Positions 24,701-38,100 of a DNA stretch of 64,000 bases are shown here, one piece after another (positions within the stretch are counted from its first letter, which is position 1; every line of letters starts with the position of its first letter). The position numbers were made by a program, and so were the translations under genes. Origin of the DNA: Formicarius rufipectus (lineage: Eukaryota > Chordata > Aves > Passeriformes > Formicariidae); assembly GCA_013399695.1 (NCBI GenBank), contig VXAU01004744.1:1053191-1117190 (forward strand). The letters run 5' to 3'. The notes under the pieces are model-generated. The model had not been told where the DNA came from. It did not search any database and was given only the letters and a program-made list of their open reading frames with translations.

Positions 24701-25220
24701 CACGTGGCCTTGACAAGGTCAGTGAGGCCTCAGTAACTTTTATGTTTCCTGCATGATCCCTACAGGTTAAAGTGAGGGTCTCACTGAAAGGAGGCCAGGC
24801 TGTGGAATAAAAGCTTTCCTATAGCCCTGAGGAGCAGCTGTTTCTGGGCTGCTATAACTACTCTCCAAAAAGCCTATTTTCACAACTTGAGCAAAAATCT
24901 ACCTGCTAGATCATTAAAATGTCAGATTGCCGATGTCACGTAGACCATTTCACAAATAGACCCTTACCTGGGCTCCAGCATTCAAGAGGCTGAGTGTGAT
25001 TGCCCTTCCTGGGCACAGCTTGTTATTGACCATAAAGGTGCTTAAACATCTTATGTATAAAATAATAGCAATCAACAAATCTCTATTGAACTTCAAGGAG
25101 TCCTTGCTGCCTTTCTTTGAAGAAAAACTACATGTTTTGTAGTCATGGGGTTTATTTTCACTTGATTTTTTTATTAGAGATTTTTTTCATTACTCTTTTA
25201 AGAGTCTTTTCAGACTAAGA
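18786..25220. other. Non-coding stretch, no gene recognised
   Basis: Unique AT-rich DNA with a 22-base tandem duplication at 19313-19356. Two minus-strand segments bounded by good splice-site matches (21728-21781 and 24968-25114) are discussed in findings. Other frames of 60-102 codons occur on both strands over the same bases and are not recognised. Confidence 0.5.
19313..19356. repeat. Two-copy 22-base tandem duplication
   Basis: Copies at 19313-19334 and 19335-19356 are identical (each begins 'tgctgagatatagg'). It looks like a recent slippage or duplication event. No function is apparent. Confidence 0.95.
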
Positions 25221-25730
25221 TACTGATGTGCAGTTTTGGGCACCACAATGTAAGGTATAAAGCCCTAAGAAAGTGTCCAAAGGAGGGCTACAAAGATCAT
25301 GAAAGTCTTTGAGGGGAAGATGTATGAGGAGTGGCTGGGGACACTTGGTCTGTTCAGCCTGGAGAAGAAGAGACTGAGGGGAGATCTCATTGCAGTCAGA
25401 ACCTCCTTGTGAGGAGGAGAGGAGGGGCAGGCACTGATCTCTTCTCTGTGGTGACCAGTGACAGGACCTGAGGAAATGGCCTGAAGTTATGTCAGGGGAG
25501 GTTTAAGTTGGATATTATAAAGAGACTCTTCACCTGAAGGGTGGTTGGGCACTGGAACAGGCTCCCCAGGCAAGTGATCACAGAACCAAGCCTGACAGAG
25601 TTCAAGAGGTTTTTGGTCAATACTCTCAGACACATGATGTGACTCTTGGGGATGGTTCTGTGCAGGGCCAGGAGTTGGACTTGATGATCCTTGTGGCTCC
25701 CTTTCAGCTCAGGATATTCTGTGATTCTCT
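25221..25730 (+). mobile_element. CR1 LINE 3' fragment (copy 3)
   Basis: A 5'-truncated CR1. It begins in the last part of ORF2: 'gtgcagttttgggcacc', then 'tctgttcagcctggagaag' and 'agactgaggggagatctcat', which correspond to the usual CR1 C-terminal peptide but are now frameshifted. It continues through the 3' UTR blocks 'tttaagttggatattataaa', 'cactggaacaggctcccc' and 'gtgactcttggggatggttc', ending in 'attctgtgattct'. Same subfamily as copy 1. Confidence 0.95.
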
Positions 25731-25969
25731 TTGTCTGTAGGTAAGGGCACATCAGAAGCAAAGACTAACCATTCTGCAGATTTCTCAGTTTATATTTCAA
25801 GTGCAGTGTTACACAAAGCATGCTCAAGTCTCAGAACTTCTCCTCAGTGTTTGGTGCTGAGGCCTGAGAACTGTGTCTGCAGAGCACAGCATCCAGAATA
25901 GTGAAACTTTTCATGTTTCTAAGGCACAAATTTGTGGCAATATCCTAGCTCTGAATCATTAGAGGTGGT

Positions 25970-26273
25970 AGCCTGGTGGGAGTCAGTCTCTTCCTCCAGA
26001 TAATGAGCGACAGGACAGGAGGAAACTGGCTCAAGTTGTGTTAGGGGGGGTTTGGTTTAAGTATTAGGAAAAATTTATTAACTGAAAGGATGGTCGTGTA
26101 TTAGAATAGACTGCCCAGGAAAGTGGTGGAATGACCCTTCCTGGAAGTGTTCAGAAGGCCTGTTCATGGGGCACTTGGGGATACGGTTTAATGGTGAACA
26201 CAGTGCTGCTGGGATATCACTTGGACTCTATCTTAGAGGTCTTTTCCAACCTCAGTGATTCTATGATTCTATG
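25970..26273 (+). mobile_element. CR1 LINE 3' fragment (copy 4)
   Basis: A 5'-truncated CR1 starting in the 3' UTR ('gtgggagtcagtctcttcc', 'gagcgacaggacaggaggaa', 'agactgcccaggaaagtggt'). It has the best preserved CR1 terminus in the window: 'cttttccaacctcagtgatt' followed by two 'ctatgatt'-type repeats. It lies about 240 bases downstream of copy 3 in the same orientation. Subfamily differences, such as the absence of the 'gtgactcttgggg' block, show it is a separate insertion. Confidence 0.94.
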
Positions 26274-29200
26274 AAATACTACAAGACAGCCAGGATTTAC
26301 AAACTCATTTCCATTTCTGGTCTTGTTCAGACCAGCCTGCACTACCCTGAGCAACTGATTTGAACTCCAAGGCCCATGTTGGTTTACTCCAGCTCTAAAC
26401 ACCTAAACAAGGTACCCAAGCCTGGACACCCACAAGTTTTTCAGCTCTCAGTGTAGAGGCAGCATAGACAGGACGGATGAAGCAGGTCATTAACGTTTGG
26501 AAAGATGCACATCTCAAAATGCTTGAGGTTCATTTGGGTTGCACCTATATAAAACTTCTGAAATTTTAATCCCAGAACAGTGGCCTGTGTTTGTTTTACT
26601 CTGAACTTGAAGCTAGGAGTCTTTATAAGATCAAATTTTACTTCACTGTGCTTCCTGGGAAATTTCTCTGAGTTTTCTCTCTGCATTTTTGAGTTAATCA
26701 TAAAATTTGTAAATGTTGCTTTATATACAGAGAATCCCAATCTAGAAACAATAATAGGAACTGAAACTCTGCACATATTTCAAGATTTGGGAGATGGAAA
26801 CTTTTCTGTTGACTAGAAACACACATTTATTACTCAGCAAATCACAAGTAATTTTTCTAAGTGGCAAGTTCAGGAGCTAAGAACTAATGGAGTGACATGT
26901 GAGGGAAATTACAGACCATTTTCGAACTGCTGGAAAATTAATCAGATCTTGCTTCATTTGTCACGTATGTACAAAAGCTGCTATACATTATTATGCCCAT
27001 GCTGTTCTGCTCTAGAGTTTCCTAAGTGGGGATGACTTTGATTAGTTACTTTTCCTGACAGACAAATGTTGAGCTGCTACTTATTCTGAACAGTTTTGTT
27101 ATTCATACAAACGTCTCTGTAGCTCTAACTGAAACGAAAATGAAATACTAGAGAGTTTACTACTAAGTAAAAGAGATGGGGTTTAGTGAAGTAGCTAAAG
27201 GGGATGAAGAGATTAAGATTTACTACTGAACGGAGAATTTCTTTACTTTGTCTGGATGAACTTAAAAGATCCCAGAATTAGCACCCCATTTGTTTATTAG
27301 TCTATTGTATGACAACTACTAATATGTTGTAGGCGTTAACTTTTAGTTACTGTTTGCAATTAATGAACCCTTTATTGAAACTTCTTTTGTACCTTTTTGA
27401 TACCATTGCAAAGAGCAACTGGGATGGTGTGTACTAAGTGGTTTTGTGAAAATGCTGAAAAGAGGCAGCCAAAGGAGGGCAGACTCAAGGTACTGTTTCT
27501 TGTGTCTTAGTATTGTCATTTACTGCAACAACATTGGCTGAAATTGAATCTTGCTGGAAGGACAGCAACATTAATCTTGGCTGGACAGGGATACACTATG
27601 GAGTAAAAATAAAAGCACAAATATAGTGAATGGTGACAGTAATGCAGGGAAAAATAACTCATCAATATTTTTATTAATTATGCAAACATTTCCATACTTT
27701 GGTTTTTACACCTCGTTGTTGTCTGTGTTTGAATAATGGTCCTTTACGTTACTGAGAGAACAGACTAGATTTTCAATTCTTTGGTTTTGTTTCTTGTTTG
27801 AGACAAGGAAAGGGCTGAAGGTTGTACACATGGTAAGAGTCCATAACTCCTGACTGCAGGAGCTACTGATAACATCATTCAGGCAGGGTGAGATGCAGAT
27901 CCTAATTTGCCCTGGGATGTTGATGAATTCTGGTCCACTTGAAGGCTAAGACAAAATCCTTACCCACTTAAATGGAGTCAGAGACTTTAGATGTGGGTGG
28001 CTGTTAATGATTTCTTTCATCTGTTCCTTTCTCTTGTTTACACTACTGTACATTTTTGTTTCTACCGGCAGTGTTGAACAGCTGATTTTCAGTCTGACCG
28101 GTTTTGCTTCAGAAGACTGTTGTCTATGAGTGGGATAAGAGTGAAGGAATACATTATGTTACAGGTGGCATGGGCTATGTATGTCAGGCCTCTATTCTTA
28201 GGACCAGGGTCAGAACTGAGGTGGTAGATTAATTGTGTAACAAGGTGTCAGAAAATATTCCACAAATAAACAGAACATGGTTAACTCAACACTTTGAATT
28301 TATAGAAAGTCTAAATTATATCCTTAAAATAGCATGATTATTGCTAAGTTCTAGCCTGAAGCTAAACTGGGGTTCTACTTTGAATGAAGGAGCTCCCAAC
28401 TGGCAGGAACTTAAAAGGTAACTTTATATGCTGCACTACTAGAAATATAACAGATTGCTTATTGGGACATGTTTAAAAAAGAGAATGTAGAATATTTTTC
28501 TGATCTCACTGATATGTATTTCTACAAATAACACCAGAGACAAGTGAAATCTGGCTTATGGTTTGCTAGAAATCTACTGGACAGGACCCAAGTTTCAGTT
28601 TGAGCAGTTCTACATATACAGAGGACTCCCAGCAGAATCTTTAAAAATAAGCATCTATTTCCCCAATTACATCATATTTTTGTTATCTGCAGTGTACCCA
28701 TAGCAGTTTTTTTAAAATGAAAGACAAAGAGAGCTACAGAAAAGTTAGATACCATAACGTTCCAGTTTAGTTCTGTTTATTCCTATGACTATGTTTAAAA
28801 TATTTTGATTAAGTAATGATATAGTTAAAAAAACAGGGACGGTGAGTACTTCCAGGGCTGAAAAACATGTAAACTAGTACAGAAATTTGACTTACTGCTT
28901 TATTTTCCCTACAGATTATAGATAAGATATCCATATACCTGCTCATTAAAGTATTTAAGGAGAAGTAGCAAATAGAAATTAATCTTTTAGTTCTCAGTTT
29001 AATCTCTAGTTTTATTTTTAGTTCTGTTCTTAGGACATTAGGGTTGTTTCTGTTTATCCAATATGCTTGGTGGAATGAGAAAATGATAGATAAGAATAAA
29101 GAAATTGTGTGTGGTAACTTATATTTCATGTGAAATAACAGATAAATAATTCCATGGTTTAATGGTCATATCTGATAATTAGAGCATGTCTGTGTGTTTA

Positions 29201-31927
29201 TAAATTTCCTTTGCCATAAGTAAAGACTTCTGCAATGTCTTGGGATTTGTTATATATATCCATACTAAGCACATATGAACGTAAAAGGTTTCTTCAGCAT
29301 GAGTTGAACCTTCCTTTTCTATGGCTGATGGGCAGGAACAGCTCATTTAATTTAAGATGTATCCTGCCTCTAATAAAAGTCTGCATGAAAATCTGTGAAT
29401 GAAATTTGATATCAGTGACTAAACCACAGGTTTTCATCTGGTTTACCTTTTATTTCTTAATTGCCAAAAAAAGTTAGAGTGTTCTGGATGATTCAGTTTC
29501 AAAATTTATGAAATAGANTAAAGTTGCTTTATAAAGGGAGGAACCTAATAGGACTAAATACACCTAAGAAGAGATGCACTGTGGTGTAGAGCACAGTGAA
29601 GCCTTGCTTTGAACTTGTATGAGAAGGTTTTGGTGTGGAGAGATATGTAGAAATGTCTAGGGCCTTACTGCTCTGTATGCACCATTACAGCTTATGATAT
29701 GTTCACAAGGATTGGTTTCATAGCTAATGGACAGACTGCATAAAACATCCACATCCAGCTGTACATCAGCCCAGGATCCCAGTTTTTGTTTGCAACACTA
29801 TTATCATTGCAGTTGCTTCCTCTCAGGTAACATCAGCTCACGTAAATCAGTCCTGTGTCCCTACTGTCAATGCAGTTATACTGAGTGGTGCCACCTAAGA
29901 CTCAACTCTAAATTGTGTAGCACTTCAATAACATTATTCTCTGTATATACTAACTCCTATTGCCACAGTCCCCTGTGAATTAGGTTAGTTTAAATAAAAT
30001 TTTTATTCTTGAGCATCTAAATCATAATTCCCTGCCTAGTACTAGGCAGAACTTACCCATCTGTCAATAGCCTTCCGTGTGAAACAGATTGAAGATAGCG
30101 TTTAGAAGAGGCATTAACGTTTTCCAGAGGCAGATTTGCTTTTGGATTCAAAAGTTTTAGAAGATACTTGCAGGTGCTGCATGAAGGAGCAATATACAAA
30201 ATTTGACACTATTTCCCTTGACTTGCATCTTCACTTTTCTATCAGCTTACGTGAGAGGAAATCCCAAGTAAGCTGAACAGGAACTGCAAGTGCAAAGCTA
30301 ATGTCAGAATTTTCCTGGTATGTGGTCAGCTTACAGTGTTGTAGAGATAAGGGAAAACAGAGGGACAGAACAAATCTTAAAACAGCAATCACTGCTGTCC
30401 TAATGATTCGTTCCAGGCTGTCCACCAGTGGAACACTGTATTTCCATCCTTTGCTTTCACTGGAAGTTATGCTTGGCATGACTGCACTTTTAAGAGCATT
30501 TGGACAAATAAATAACATCTCTCTTCGTTATTTATTTGCCTTCAAATTTTAATCAGTATTTGTGTAATCAGTAGTAATTTACTACACTCTTATTTAAAGA
30601 AATTGGCACAATGTTTATACATAATCACCCAATGTAGATGTTTTATTTAAGTACTGGGTTCTAAATACACATAAATTCAGCAATTATCACTGGAACAAAT
30701 TTTAGACTTTGAAGTGAATTATACGAGGAGGAGTTTTCTGTAGTTGGAATTGGAAAAACAAACTCCACTTGCCCAGCTGAGAAATCTGACTGTGACTTTT
30801 ATGCACATGCACTTAGTGTTGGATTTTTGAGTGAAAAATGTATAAAATTTTAGGAAGGCTTTCAAATGACAAGATGCAGGGCTTCCCTCAGCTGAACACA
30901 AGTGCACTGTTTGGGTTGTAAGGTTACAAAATATGTCTTTTCCTTTGATTGATTTTCCTTTGATTTATTTTCCTTTTACATAAAACAGCGAAACCAAATA
31001 TGAATACTAAATCAAGTGCTGATAGTATTTTAGCCTTGTTTTCTGCCCTGGGCTTAGTAGGTGTGGGCATCTTTGCCTGTGGTGTCTGAGGCTTTCTACT
31101 ACAGTTTACAAGGAGGAGGCTACAAGGACTGAGTTGGAACAGATGTGAATGAGTTCTCTGCCACTCTACACTGGAGCAGCTCCGGCATATATGTCTTTAT
31201 GGTGTGGTTGGTTAGATCTGGGAATAAAGTGCCAAAGTCAGCACCTGAAATAAGTAGAGTAAATCAGGTTAAGAGGACAACATTTTGGAAAAAGAGGGAA
31301 TAGAAGGTAAAACAATTACCTAGAAGTTCAGGGTTAAGATGATGAGATATAAATTGATTGGTATTTCCTGGATTTATAAGGGCAGACCTTGGTATGTGAA
31401 ATCATCATCTGATGGCTTTTCATGTTGCCCTGGGCCTACTTGGGCTGCTGGAGTGCCAGAGATACTCTTTTCCCTTTGAAATCTACAGGAATTTTATCTG
31501 AACAATCCATGAAGGATCAGATCCTTTACAACACTTTTAAAAACTCTTATGATGGTCATAGGTCACCGTTGCTGATGACCATAAGTTACAGTCATGTGGA
31601 CATCTAGTGTAAATGGGCTTCTGGCTCTGCAAGGCACATGAGCTTGCAATAGCCTGGGTTTAATGCAGATTCCTAACTAAGCATCTATATTTCTGATTGA
31701 GTGACTGGTTAGGTTGCTTTGTTCCCAACTGACTCAAATTTGCCTACAGTTAGCTATGTTTCAATCAAGGCAAGCCACTTATTCTAAATTAATGTGTTTA
31801 CAGTCTCTCCTTAGATTTAATTGGTGCAGACTGTAAAGCATTAAAGTGATTGCTATTTAACAAATGTAGGAAAAGAAGTATTAATCTTCACAGTGAGGAT
31901 TTTAAGCTTGAATGATGTCAAGATGAG
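26274..31927. other. Non-coding stretch, no gene recognised
   Basis: Unique AT-rich DNA. Opposite-strand frames over the same bases (26441-26776 minus and 26580-26816 plus; 30231-30518 minus and 30301-30552 plus) have no recognisable domains. One undetermined base lies at 29518. A small tandem of a 15-base unit with one mismatch (30938-30952, 30953-30967) occurs in a T-rich patch. Confidence 0.5.
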
Positions 31928-32107
31928 TGTCATGGTTTAACCCCAGCTGGTAACTCAACCCCACACAGCTGCTCGCTCATTACCCCCACAGTGGGATGAC
32001 GGAGAGAATCAGAAAAGTAAAATGAGAAAACTCATGGGTTAAGATAAAGTCAGTTCAGTAGGGAAAACAGAAGCCACTCACATAAGGAAAGTGTGATACA
32101 AGAGCCT
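31928..32107 (+). mobile_element. Avian endogenous retrovirus LTR fragment
   Basis: Starts 'tgtcatggtttaaccccagc', continues 'ccccacacagctgctcgctc', 'cccccacagtgggatgacgg' and 'gagaatcagaaaagtaaaa', then 'gggttaagataaagtcagtt'. From memory this order matches the 5' part of a common bird ERV LTR that begins TGTCATGG. The 3' part of the LTR and any internal gag-pol sequence are absent, so it is a solitary truncated remnant. The subfamily name cannot be given without a repeat library, and the end near 32107 is approximate. Confidence 0.75.
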
Positions 32108-35100
32108 CACATATGAGTAAATTACTTCTCTTATTGCACCAGCCTAACTTTTGAGGTGTTTGTTCATAAAGATTTTACTCAGTGGTTTTTTGGTGGCCTG
32201 GAAGATTTCTTCCTTCTACTGCGGAGATAGAGGTGGTTGAAAGCAAGCAGCTCTCCACCTTAGGAGTGCCAGCAAAAGTGCTTCATTCCTGATTCTTGGG
32301 GGAACAAGAGAAGCTAATGAAAGACCCAGACGTTCTCCTACTCTGAACCCAGTTAGAGGTTGTTTGCAGAAGGCTCCTAGGAATAGAGACCAAGTATTTC
32401 ACAACTTTCAGGACTGAGCAAGCCTGGTGGGCTGAATATTAGAGACTAGAAGACAAAAGTTTAATCAATCTCTCTGTACCCTTGTCTTTAGGTTTATGAA
32501 GAACACCAGAAACCCAGGCCCAGGAGGAATTAGTGAGTGAACAGTGTGATTCAGTGCTTTTACAAGGCTCTGCTGTTCACCCATTTTTTAAGGGTCTTTA
32601 AAACTTTTACCAGTTTGTTTTCATTCTCTTTGTTGTTGTTGTTTGTTTGTTTTGTTTTTCCTTGAACAAAGGTTCTGCATCAAGTTATGCTTTCTGAATG
32701 CCAACACGGACAATAACAGGGATATTCCAAGTCTTGGTGCAACTGGCTATAGAGAAAGAAGATCTTATACCTTATCATTTGCTGCCTGTGACATACACAA
32801 GAGAGAGACTGGAAAAACTAAATGTACATCTGAAATACTGCAAAATCAGTAGTACATACTGAAGGTATCAAAGTCTCTTCATACGATGTGTTTCATATTG
32901 CTCGTCACTGGCATCATGGTAGTGGCTCCTAATGCTGCAATAGGATTTATAATATGGTATAGGATTAAAATAAGGAATTGTGTTAAGGAATTGGTGTGTA
33001 TTTTCAAAATTATTAGACATAGTTGGAAACATAGCTGAAAGCAAGACTGTCTTAATATAAAATATTGGCAGAACTAACTGCTTTGATTTCTTGAGACTAG
33101 ATGATGATTGTTTGATCATTTTATTAAAAAAAAAAAAAAGAAGTCTAGGTGTCAAAGAGTTTCCTTATGTCTAAACAAGTGTTATTAACTTCAATTATGC
33201 TTGCCAGGTGGAGAACTGTGCAGTTCTTTTACCATGTTTCAAAATATTTCATTTAGACATTTTGGAAAAACATACATTCCTATTCATAACCCCTGTTACT
33301 GTTCTGATTTATAGGTTCTGCTCCACTGTAAATCATTCAAAATGAAAAAATTAAATTTTATGGCATCAAACTCATGTGGCGTCGTGCCTGAGCAAAGAGC
33401 AGAAGGAATGTGATTATTATACTGCCAATTACCATTGAATTTGATTTCTTTTTAACATATGGCTGAGATGCACCTATAGAGAAATGTAGAGTATACTTAT
33501 TCTTTATTTGGATTTTGAATTAAAAATAAAGCACTTTTCAATAATTTTTTTGACTTTGATTGCTAAGTAATTTTTTCCCCTTTTAAACTATACAAATATT
33601 TGCAACTGAAACAGAGAAAATTTTGGTTTCAGGCCATGCACTTTAGTTGCTGTGGATGGTTAAATGTATCATTCATTTAACTTGACAGGCTCTTGGAGAA
33701 AAAAGGGCCACAATATCAGAAATGGCATAGGGAAAACTGTAAAATCTTATAATTTTCAAGTGGAGAGAGAATCTTGAAATATATCAAAATTATGACCTGT
33801 GTTACCTAGTGAGGAAGAGACGGTTTTGGATGAGAGGATATGATATTGCATTCTTAAAAGTTCAATATTCTTTGCTGTTTATATTCTCTAGTAGAATTTA
33901 TCAATGCCAGTGAATATTACTGACCTGGCATGATTCCTGACTCTGAAGTGATTCTTTTTCAGCCAGAAGAAAATTCTGCTCCAGTTTCTGAGAGTTTCCT
34001 GAAAAGCATGATGGCATTATAGGCTTAGGTGCACCTTTGACTCATGCAACAATGCAGGGACAAGTTTTAAACTCTAGTTGAGCTAACTAGTAAAGTGATT
34101 CTCAGAGAATACACCTCAGTACTTGGCAACGGTATGACTTTCAGATATTCACAGATTTGAAACACTAGGGGACAGGGCTGAAATTCTTGAAATTATGGAG
34201 GGTCATTTTAGAAATGTGGAAATGTGTAGCTGATCATAGCTCAGACCACTCTCCTGCCACAAAGACAGTTGTTTTGATGAGCTTCCTTTTGCTTTAGCTG
34301 GGAAACCTGTTCTTTACCCTACCTTGCCTTTCTCAGCCCAGAGAAATCCCCTAAATATATGGATGCATCCTTAGGACCATAGAGTCACGTGCGAATCTGC
34401 CACAATCATTGAGAGATGATGTCTACATTTTTGTCACTTGATAGGCACAGTCTTGGTCATATAAGAGAAGACCAAGGCCCTTGAGCCCTTCTGTAGCAGA
34501 AGTCCTTGACTTTTGATACATAAGATATAAAAGGTAGGCCCTAGTGACAACACTGCATCCCTCCATACACCAGTCATCAAACCCTACTCTTTCCACAGGA
34601 TTGTGGACAGACTTTCAAGTCTGGGGAATATTTTGACTTTAATTAAAAAAAAGCATATACTGAATACTGTGTTAAAAATGCAGCAAAATGGATTGTCAGA
34701 AAGGAAGAATTGCTTTTTCTTCATTTGTCTCTATTATATTAATACAGTCAAAGTAATTTGTCTGATTTTTTAGATATGTTCAGATTATACAACTGTGATT
34801 TTCTGGATATGTGCAATTGCATGTATTACTTATGTCATGTCAATAGAGGCATTTGCTGTCTTTTATAGCATGTATGATTTTATCTCACCCTGATTACATG
34901 TAGGTTTCTTTGAAATATTTGTTAAACCTTATGTATAAAATGAAATGAATATTGAACTAGCTGATCTCCCTGTTGTAGGTAACAAAAACAATATAAATGT
35001 TAACAACATTCCCTTTAAATACAGAATCAGCTATACTAAGTACCTTGGGGTTAAGATTTTAACTTCCTTAGATTTACGGTGAGAATTAAAACATCTCTTG

Positions 35101-38100
35101 TTACATTTGTAAACATAGAGCTCGTTAGATGAAGGGAATTTCCTTTATCATTAATAGGTCACATTAATGTGATAAAAATGTCTGCACTCTCAATAAATTT
35201 TTTTCTTATTTTAAGCAGTTACCAGGAAACGTGTTTATCCTTCAGAACTCTCAATAGCACTTTTATATCCTCCAATGGAAATAATAAAGAATGCAGAATG
35301 AGAAGAAACAAATTAATCCTCCCCTAAGAAACAGGAAGACTAGCACTGCGAGTTTTTAAGCTGTTGCTTTGGTTTGCTAAGCTTAAACATTTAGTTCTCT
35401 CATTCCATGTTTTAAATGGGGAAATGAGTGTCTGATCTTGAAATTAGATTCAAAATGGCTTTCTAGGAAACACCTTTGTGTAAGGGACCTTCCTCTGTAC
35501 ATCGGTCTGTTAGCCAGAATGGGCATTTCTGGAAGCTGAAGAAAGAGTGAGTCTTATTTATTTTTGGACATATTGAGTGTCATAACACCAGAGAATGCAG
35601 GAAAGGCAAAACTGGACAAGGTTCTGTGCCCATGTAGACCTGACTATGACAGTGGTGACTCACAAACCTATTTCTCAAAAGTGCTATCTTTCTGAAAACT
35701 TGGCCATATTACATTATTTTTCTTGATTCCAGGTCTAGTTTCATTTGGAGTAAATGACAAGTTTCCTACTGGATGCAAAGAAAAGAGTTGTCAAACCCTG
35801 CATTGTCTGGAGAGGAACTCACAAGGTCTAAATCCAGAACATTCACAGATTCAGAGAGAATTTGTTGGTGGTCTGCACAGAGCAGACTGGTTGATCTGTG
35901 TGGGGTTTATTTCTGATTTCTAGCTGCTGTTGCATGTGTTCAATTCATTCACCGAAAATGAAAATGTTCTGTGGAGTTACAAAATTATCTGTAAGCAAGG
36001 TGCCAATGCTATGTAAGGTAAGGACTAAAAAAAGAATAGCCAGACATATGGTATGATCTAAAACTGCTGTGGAAAATCAACATTGTTCAGAGCAGTGAAT
36101 GAATCAAAGGGATAAAATTGGCATGGCAGAAGACTGAGCTTTCAAGGACAGAATGGAGGCAGGATGAGTGGAGAAAAGAGATGATGATGTCTATGTTCTA
36201 TGTTAAAGAGTCAATTCATGTCTGTATCTGTATGACTGTGTGAGTGTGCGTGAGAGACAGAAAAAAATAACAGGACAGGACTGACTTTCTGGCTTTCCCC
36301 CCCAAAAAAACCATGATATTGTAATGTTTATGTTACAGTATACCAAAACATAGCATCAAATTTCATTAAGTAATTTGTTTGCTTCATAAATGCCTTATTA
36401 TACTTCTGCAGGATGGAGCCTGGAGAAAATCTCTTCCTTGGACGTGGCTATGATAGTAGACATCTGATAGAACAGAAATTCTCATTTCCTAGAAAAGGTA
36501 AAGCACAAGGATGTTTATTAAAAGATTTTTTTCCTTGGAGTGTTGTCTAAAGCATTTCTCTATATTGTTGTGGCCATGTGCTTTAAAAGTGCTAAGGGAA
36601 GCATGAGGCAGTAACATAATTTTATTTTTTTTCCTTAGTTTGAAGGATTAAATGCCAAAGGAAAGAGTGATCTCTCATTAATCACCACCACCTTAAATGT
36701 CTGGACTCATAGAAGTCAAATGCAAGAGTTAGTCTTGCTGAGAGTCTTTTATCAAAGCTGGGACACTCGTTAACCCAGAAAGGCTCTTTTGACTGTGTCT
36801 GGTAGAACCAGTAATATAAAGTTCGTACAGTAATTACAACAAAAATACTTTCTCAAGGGGTAGTTGCCTGCTTGGTATTCAGGATTTAACAGGTAAACTT
36901 CTAATACTGTAAGCTATAATTCCCATTAGCTATTAGTGATCTTAAATAGATTATCATCTGTCTGGGTTTCTTTAGCATTCACATGGCTTTGCTGTGGCTG
37001 CTCTTGCAATGGGCAAGTCTATGCAGCCGACTGCCTGCAGGACAAACCCAGTGGTTGTGCCTGTGTGGAGGTCCTTGTGTGAGCTACGCTCTGGGCACAG
37101 GTGGGGTGCACACCCCACAGGACTCCTGGGTGTGACACAGGATCTCACTGTGCCCTCGGCTGGCTGGAGGAAGGGCTTCTTTCTTTGCATGAGGGTGTCC
37201 ATGGAGGAAGAACAAGTATCCTCAGACTAGATTTGGAGATAAATAGTTTTCCTCATTGAGATGCTTTGCTAAGCCGCAGCATGAACTGTGAAACAGAATC
37301 AAGTCACTCTCACTTGGCTTCTCTTCCAGTGGATGCGAGGAGGAAAGGAGTGGGGATCAGAAGCACCAGAGACCATGGAGCAACTCCTTCCAGCATCACT
37401 AGCTGTCCTGCTGGATTTTGGACACTATTGTCTCTATAAATCCTCTCCACGTTCTCAACATTAAGAAGTCAGGCAATAGCAGCAAGTTTGCAGCAGTTGT
37501 GAGTGAGCAGATAAAGATGTTGACAAGTTAGATTTCACTTTGATGTGCTGATTTATATTTTAAATTTTCTTTGAGAAGAAAGTGCATAGTATTGATAGTA
37601 AGAAAGTTTTAATCCCACTATTGGGAAACTAGATTTCCAATGAAGAACAAGAATAAGTTTTAGTAGAAAGACCTATCTCATAGGGGAGAACAAACATTTA
37701 GGAAAGAACTTGAAATACAGGCAGATCAAAACTTTAGAATGCTCTTAATAAAGATGGAAGAACTACCTGCACAAAATAGTAACCATACTCTCATTCTGGA
37801 GCCAGGAAAATGATTAGTTGCTATTGAGTTTGGAGGAATAAGAATCTTTGGCAATATAGTGGTGAAAAAATACATTTTAAAATACAGAAGAATACATGGA
37901 AAACATTTTTTTTTAATCTAGGGAACTAGAAATAATACACCTGCAAGTATAATGAATGGCATAATATTGGCACTGCATGGGGCATTGAGCAATTTGTACC
38001 ACAGTAATAGGTTCTTTCTTGCTATTAATCTAAAATAAAATAAACATCTATTCCAAATCCTTGTATTTCTGGCTCTCAGTTATTGTTCACCCACTCTTTT

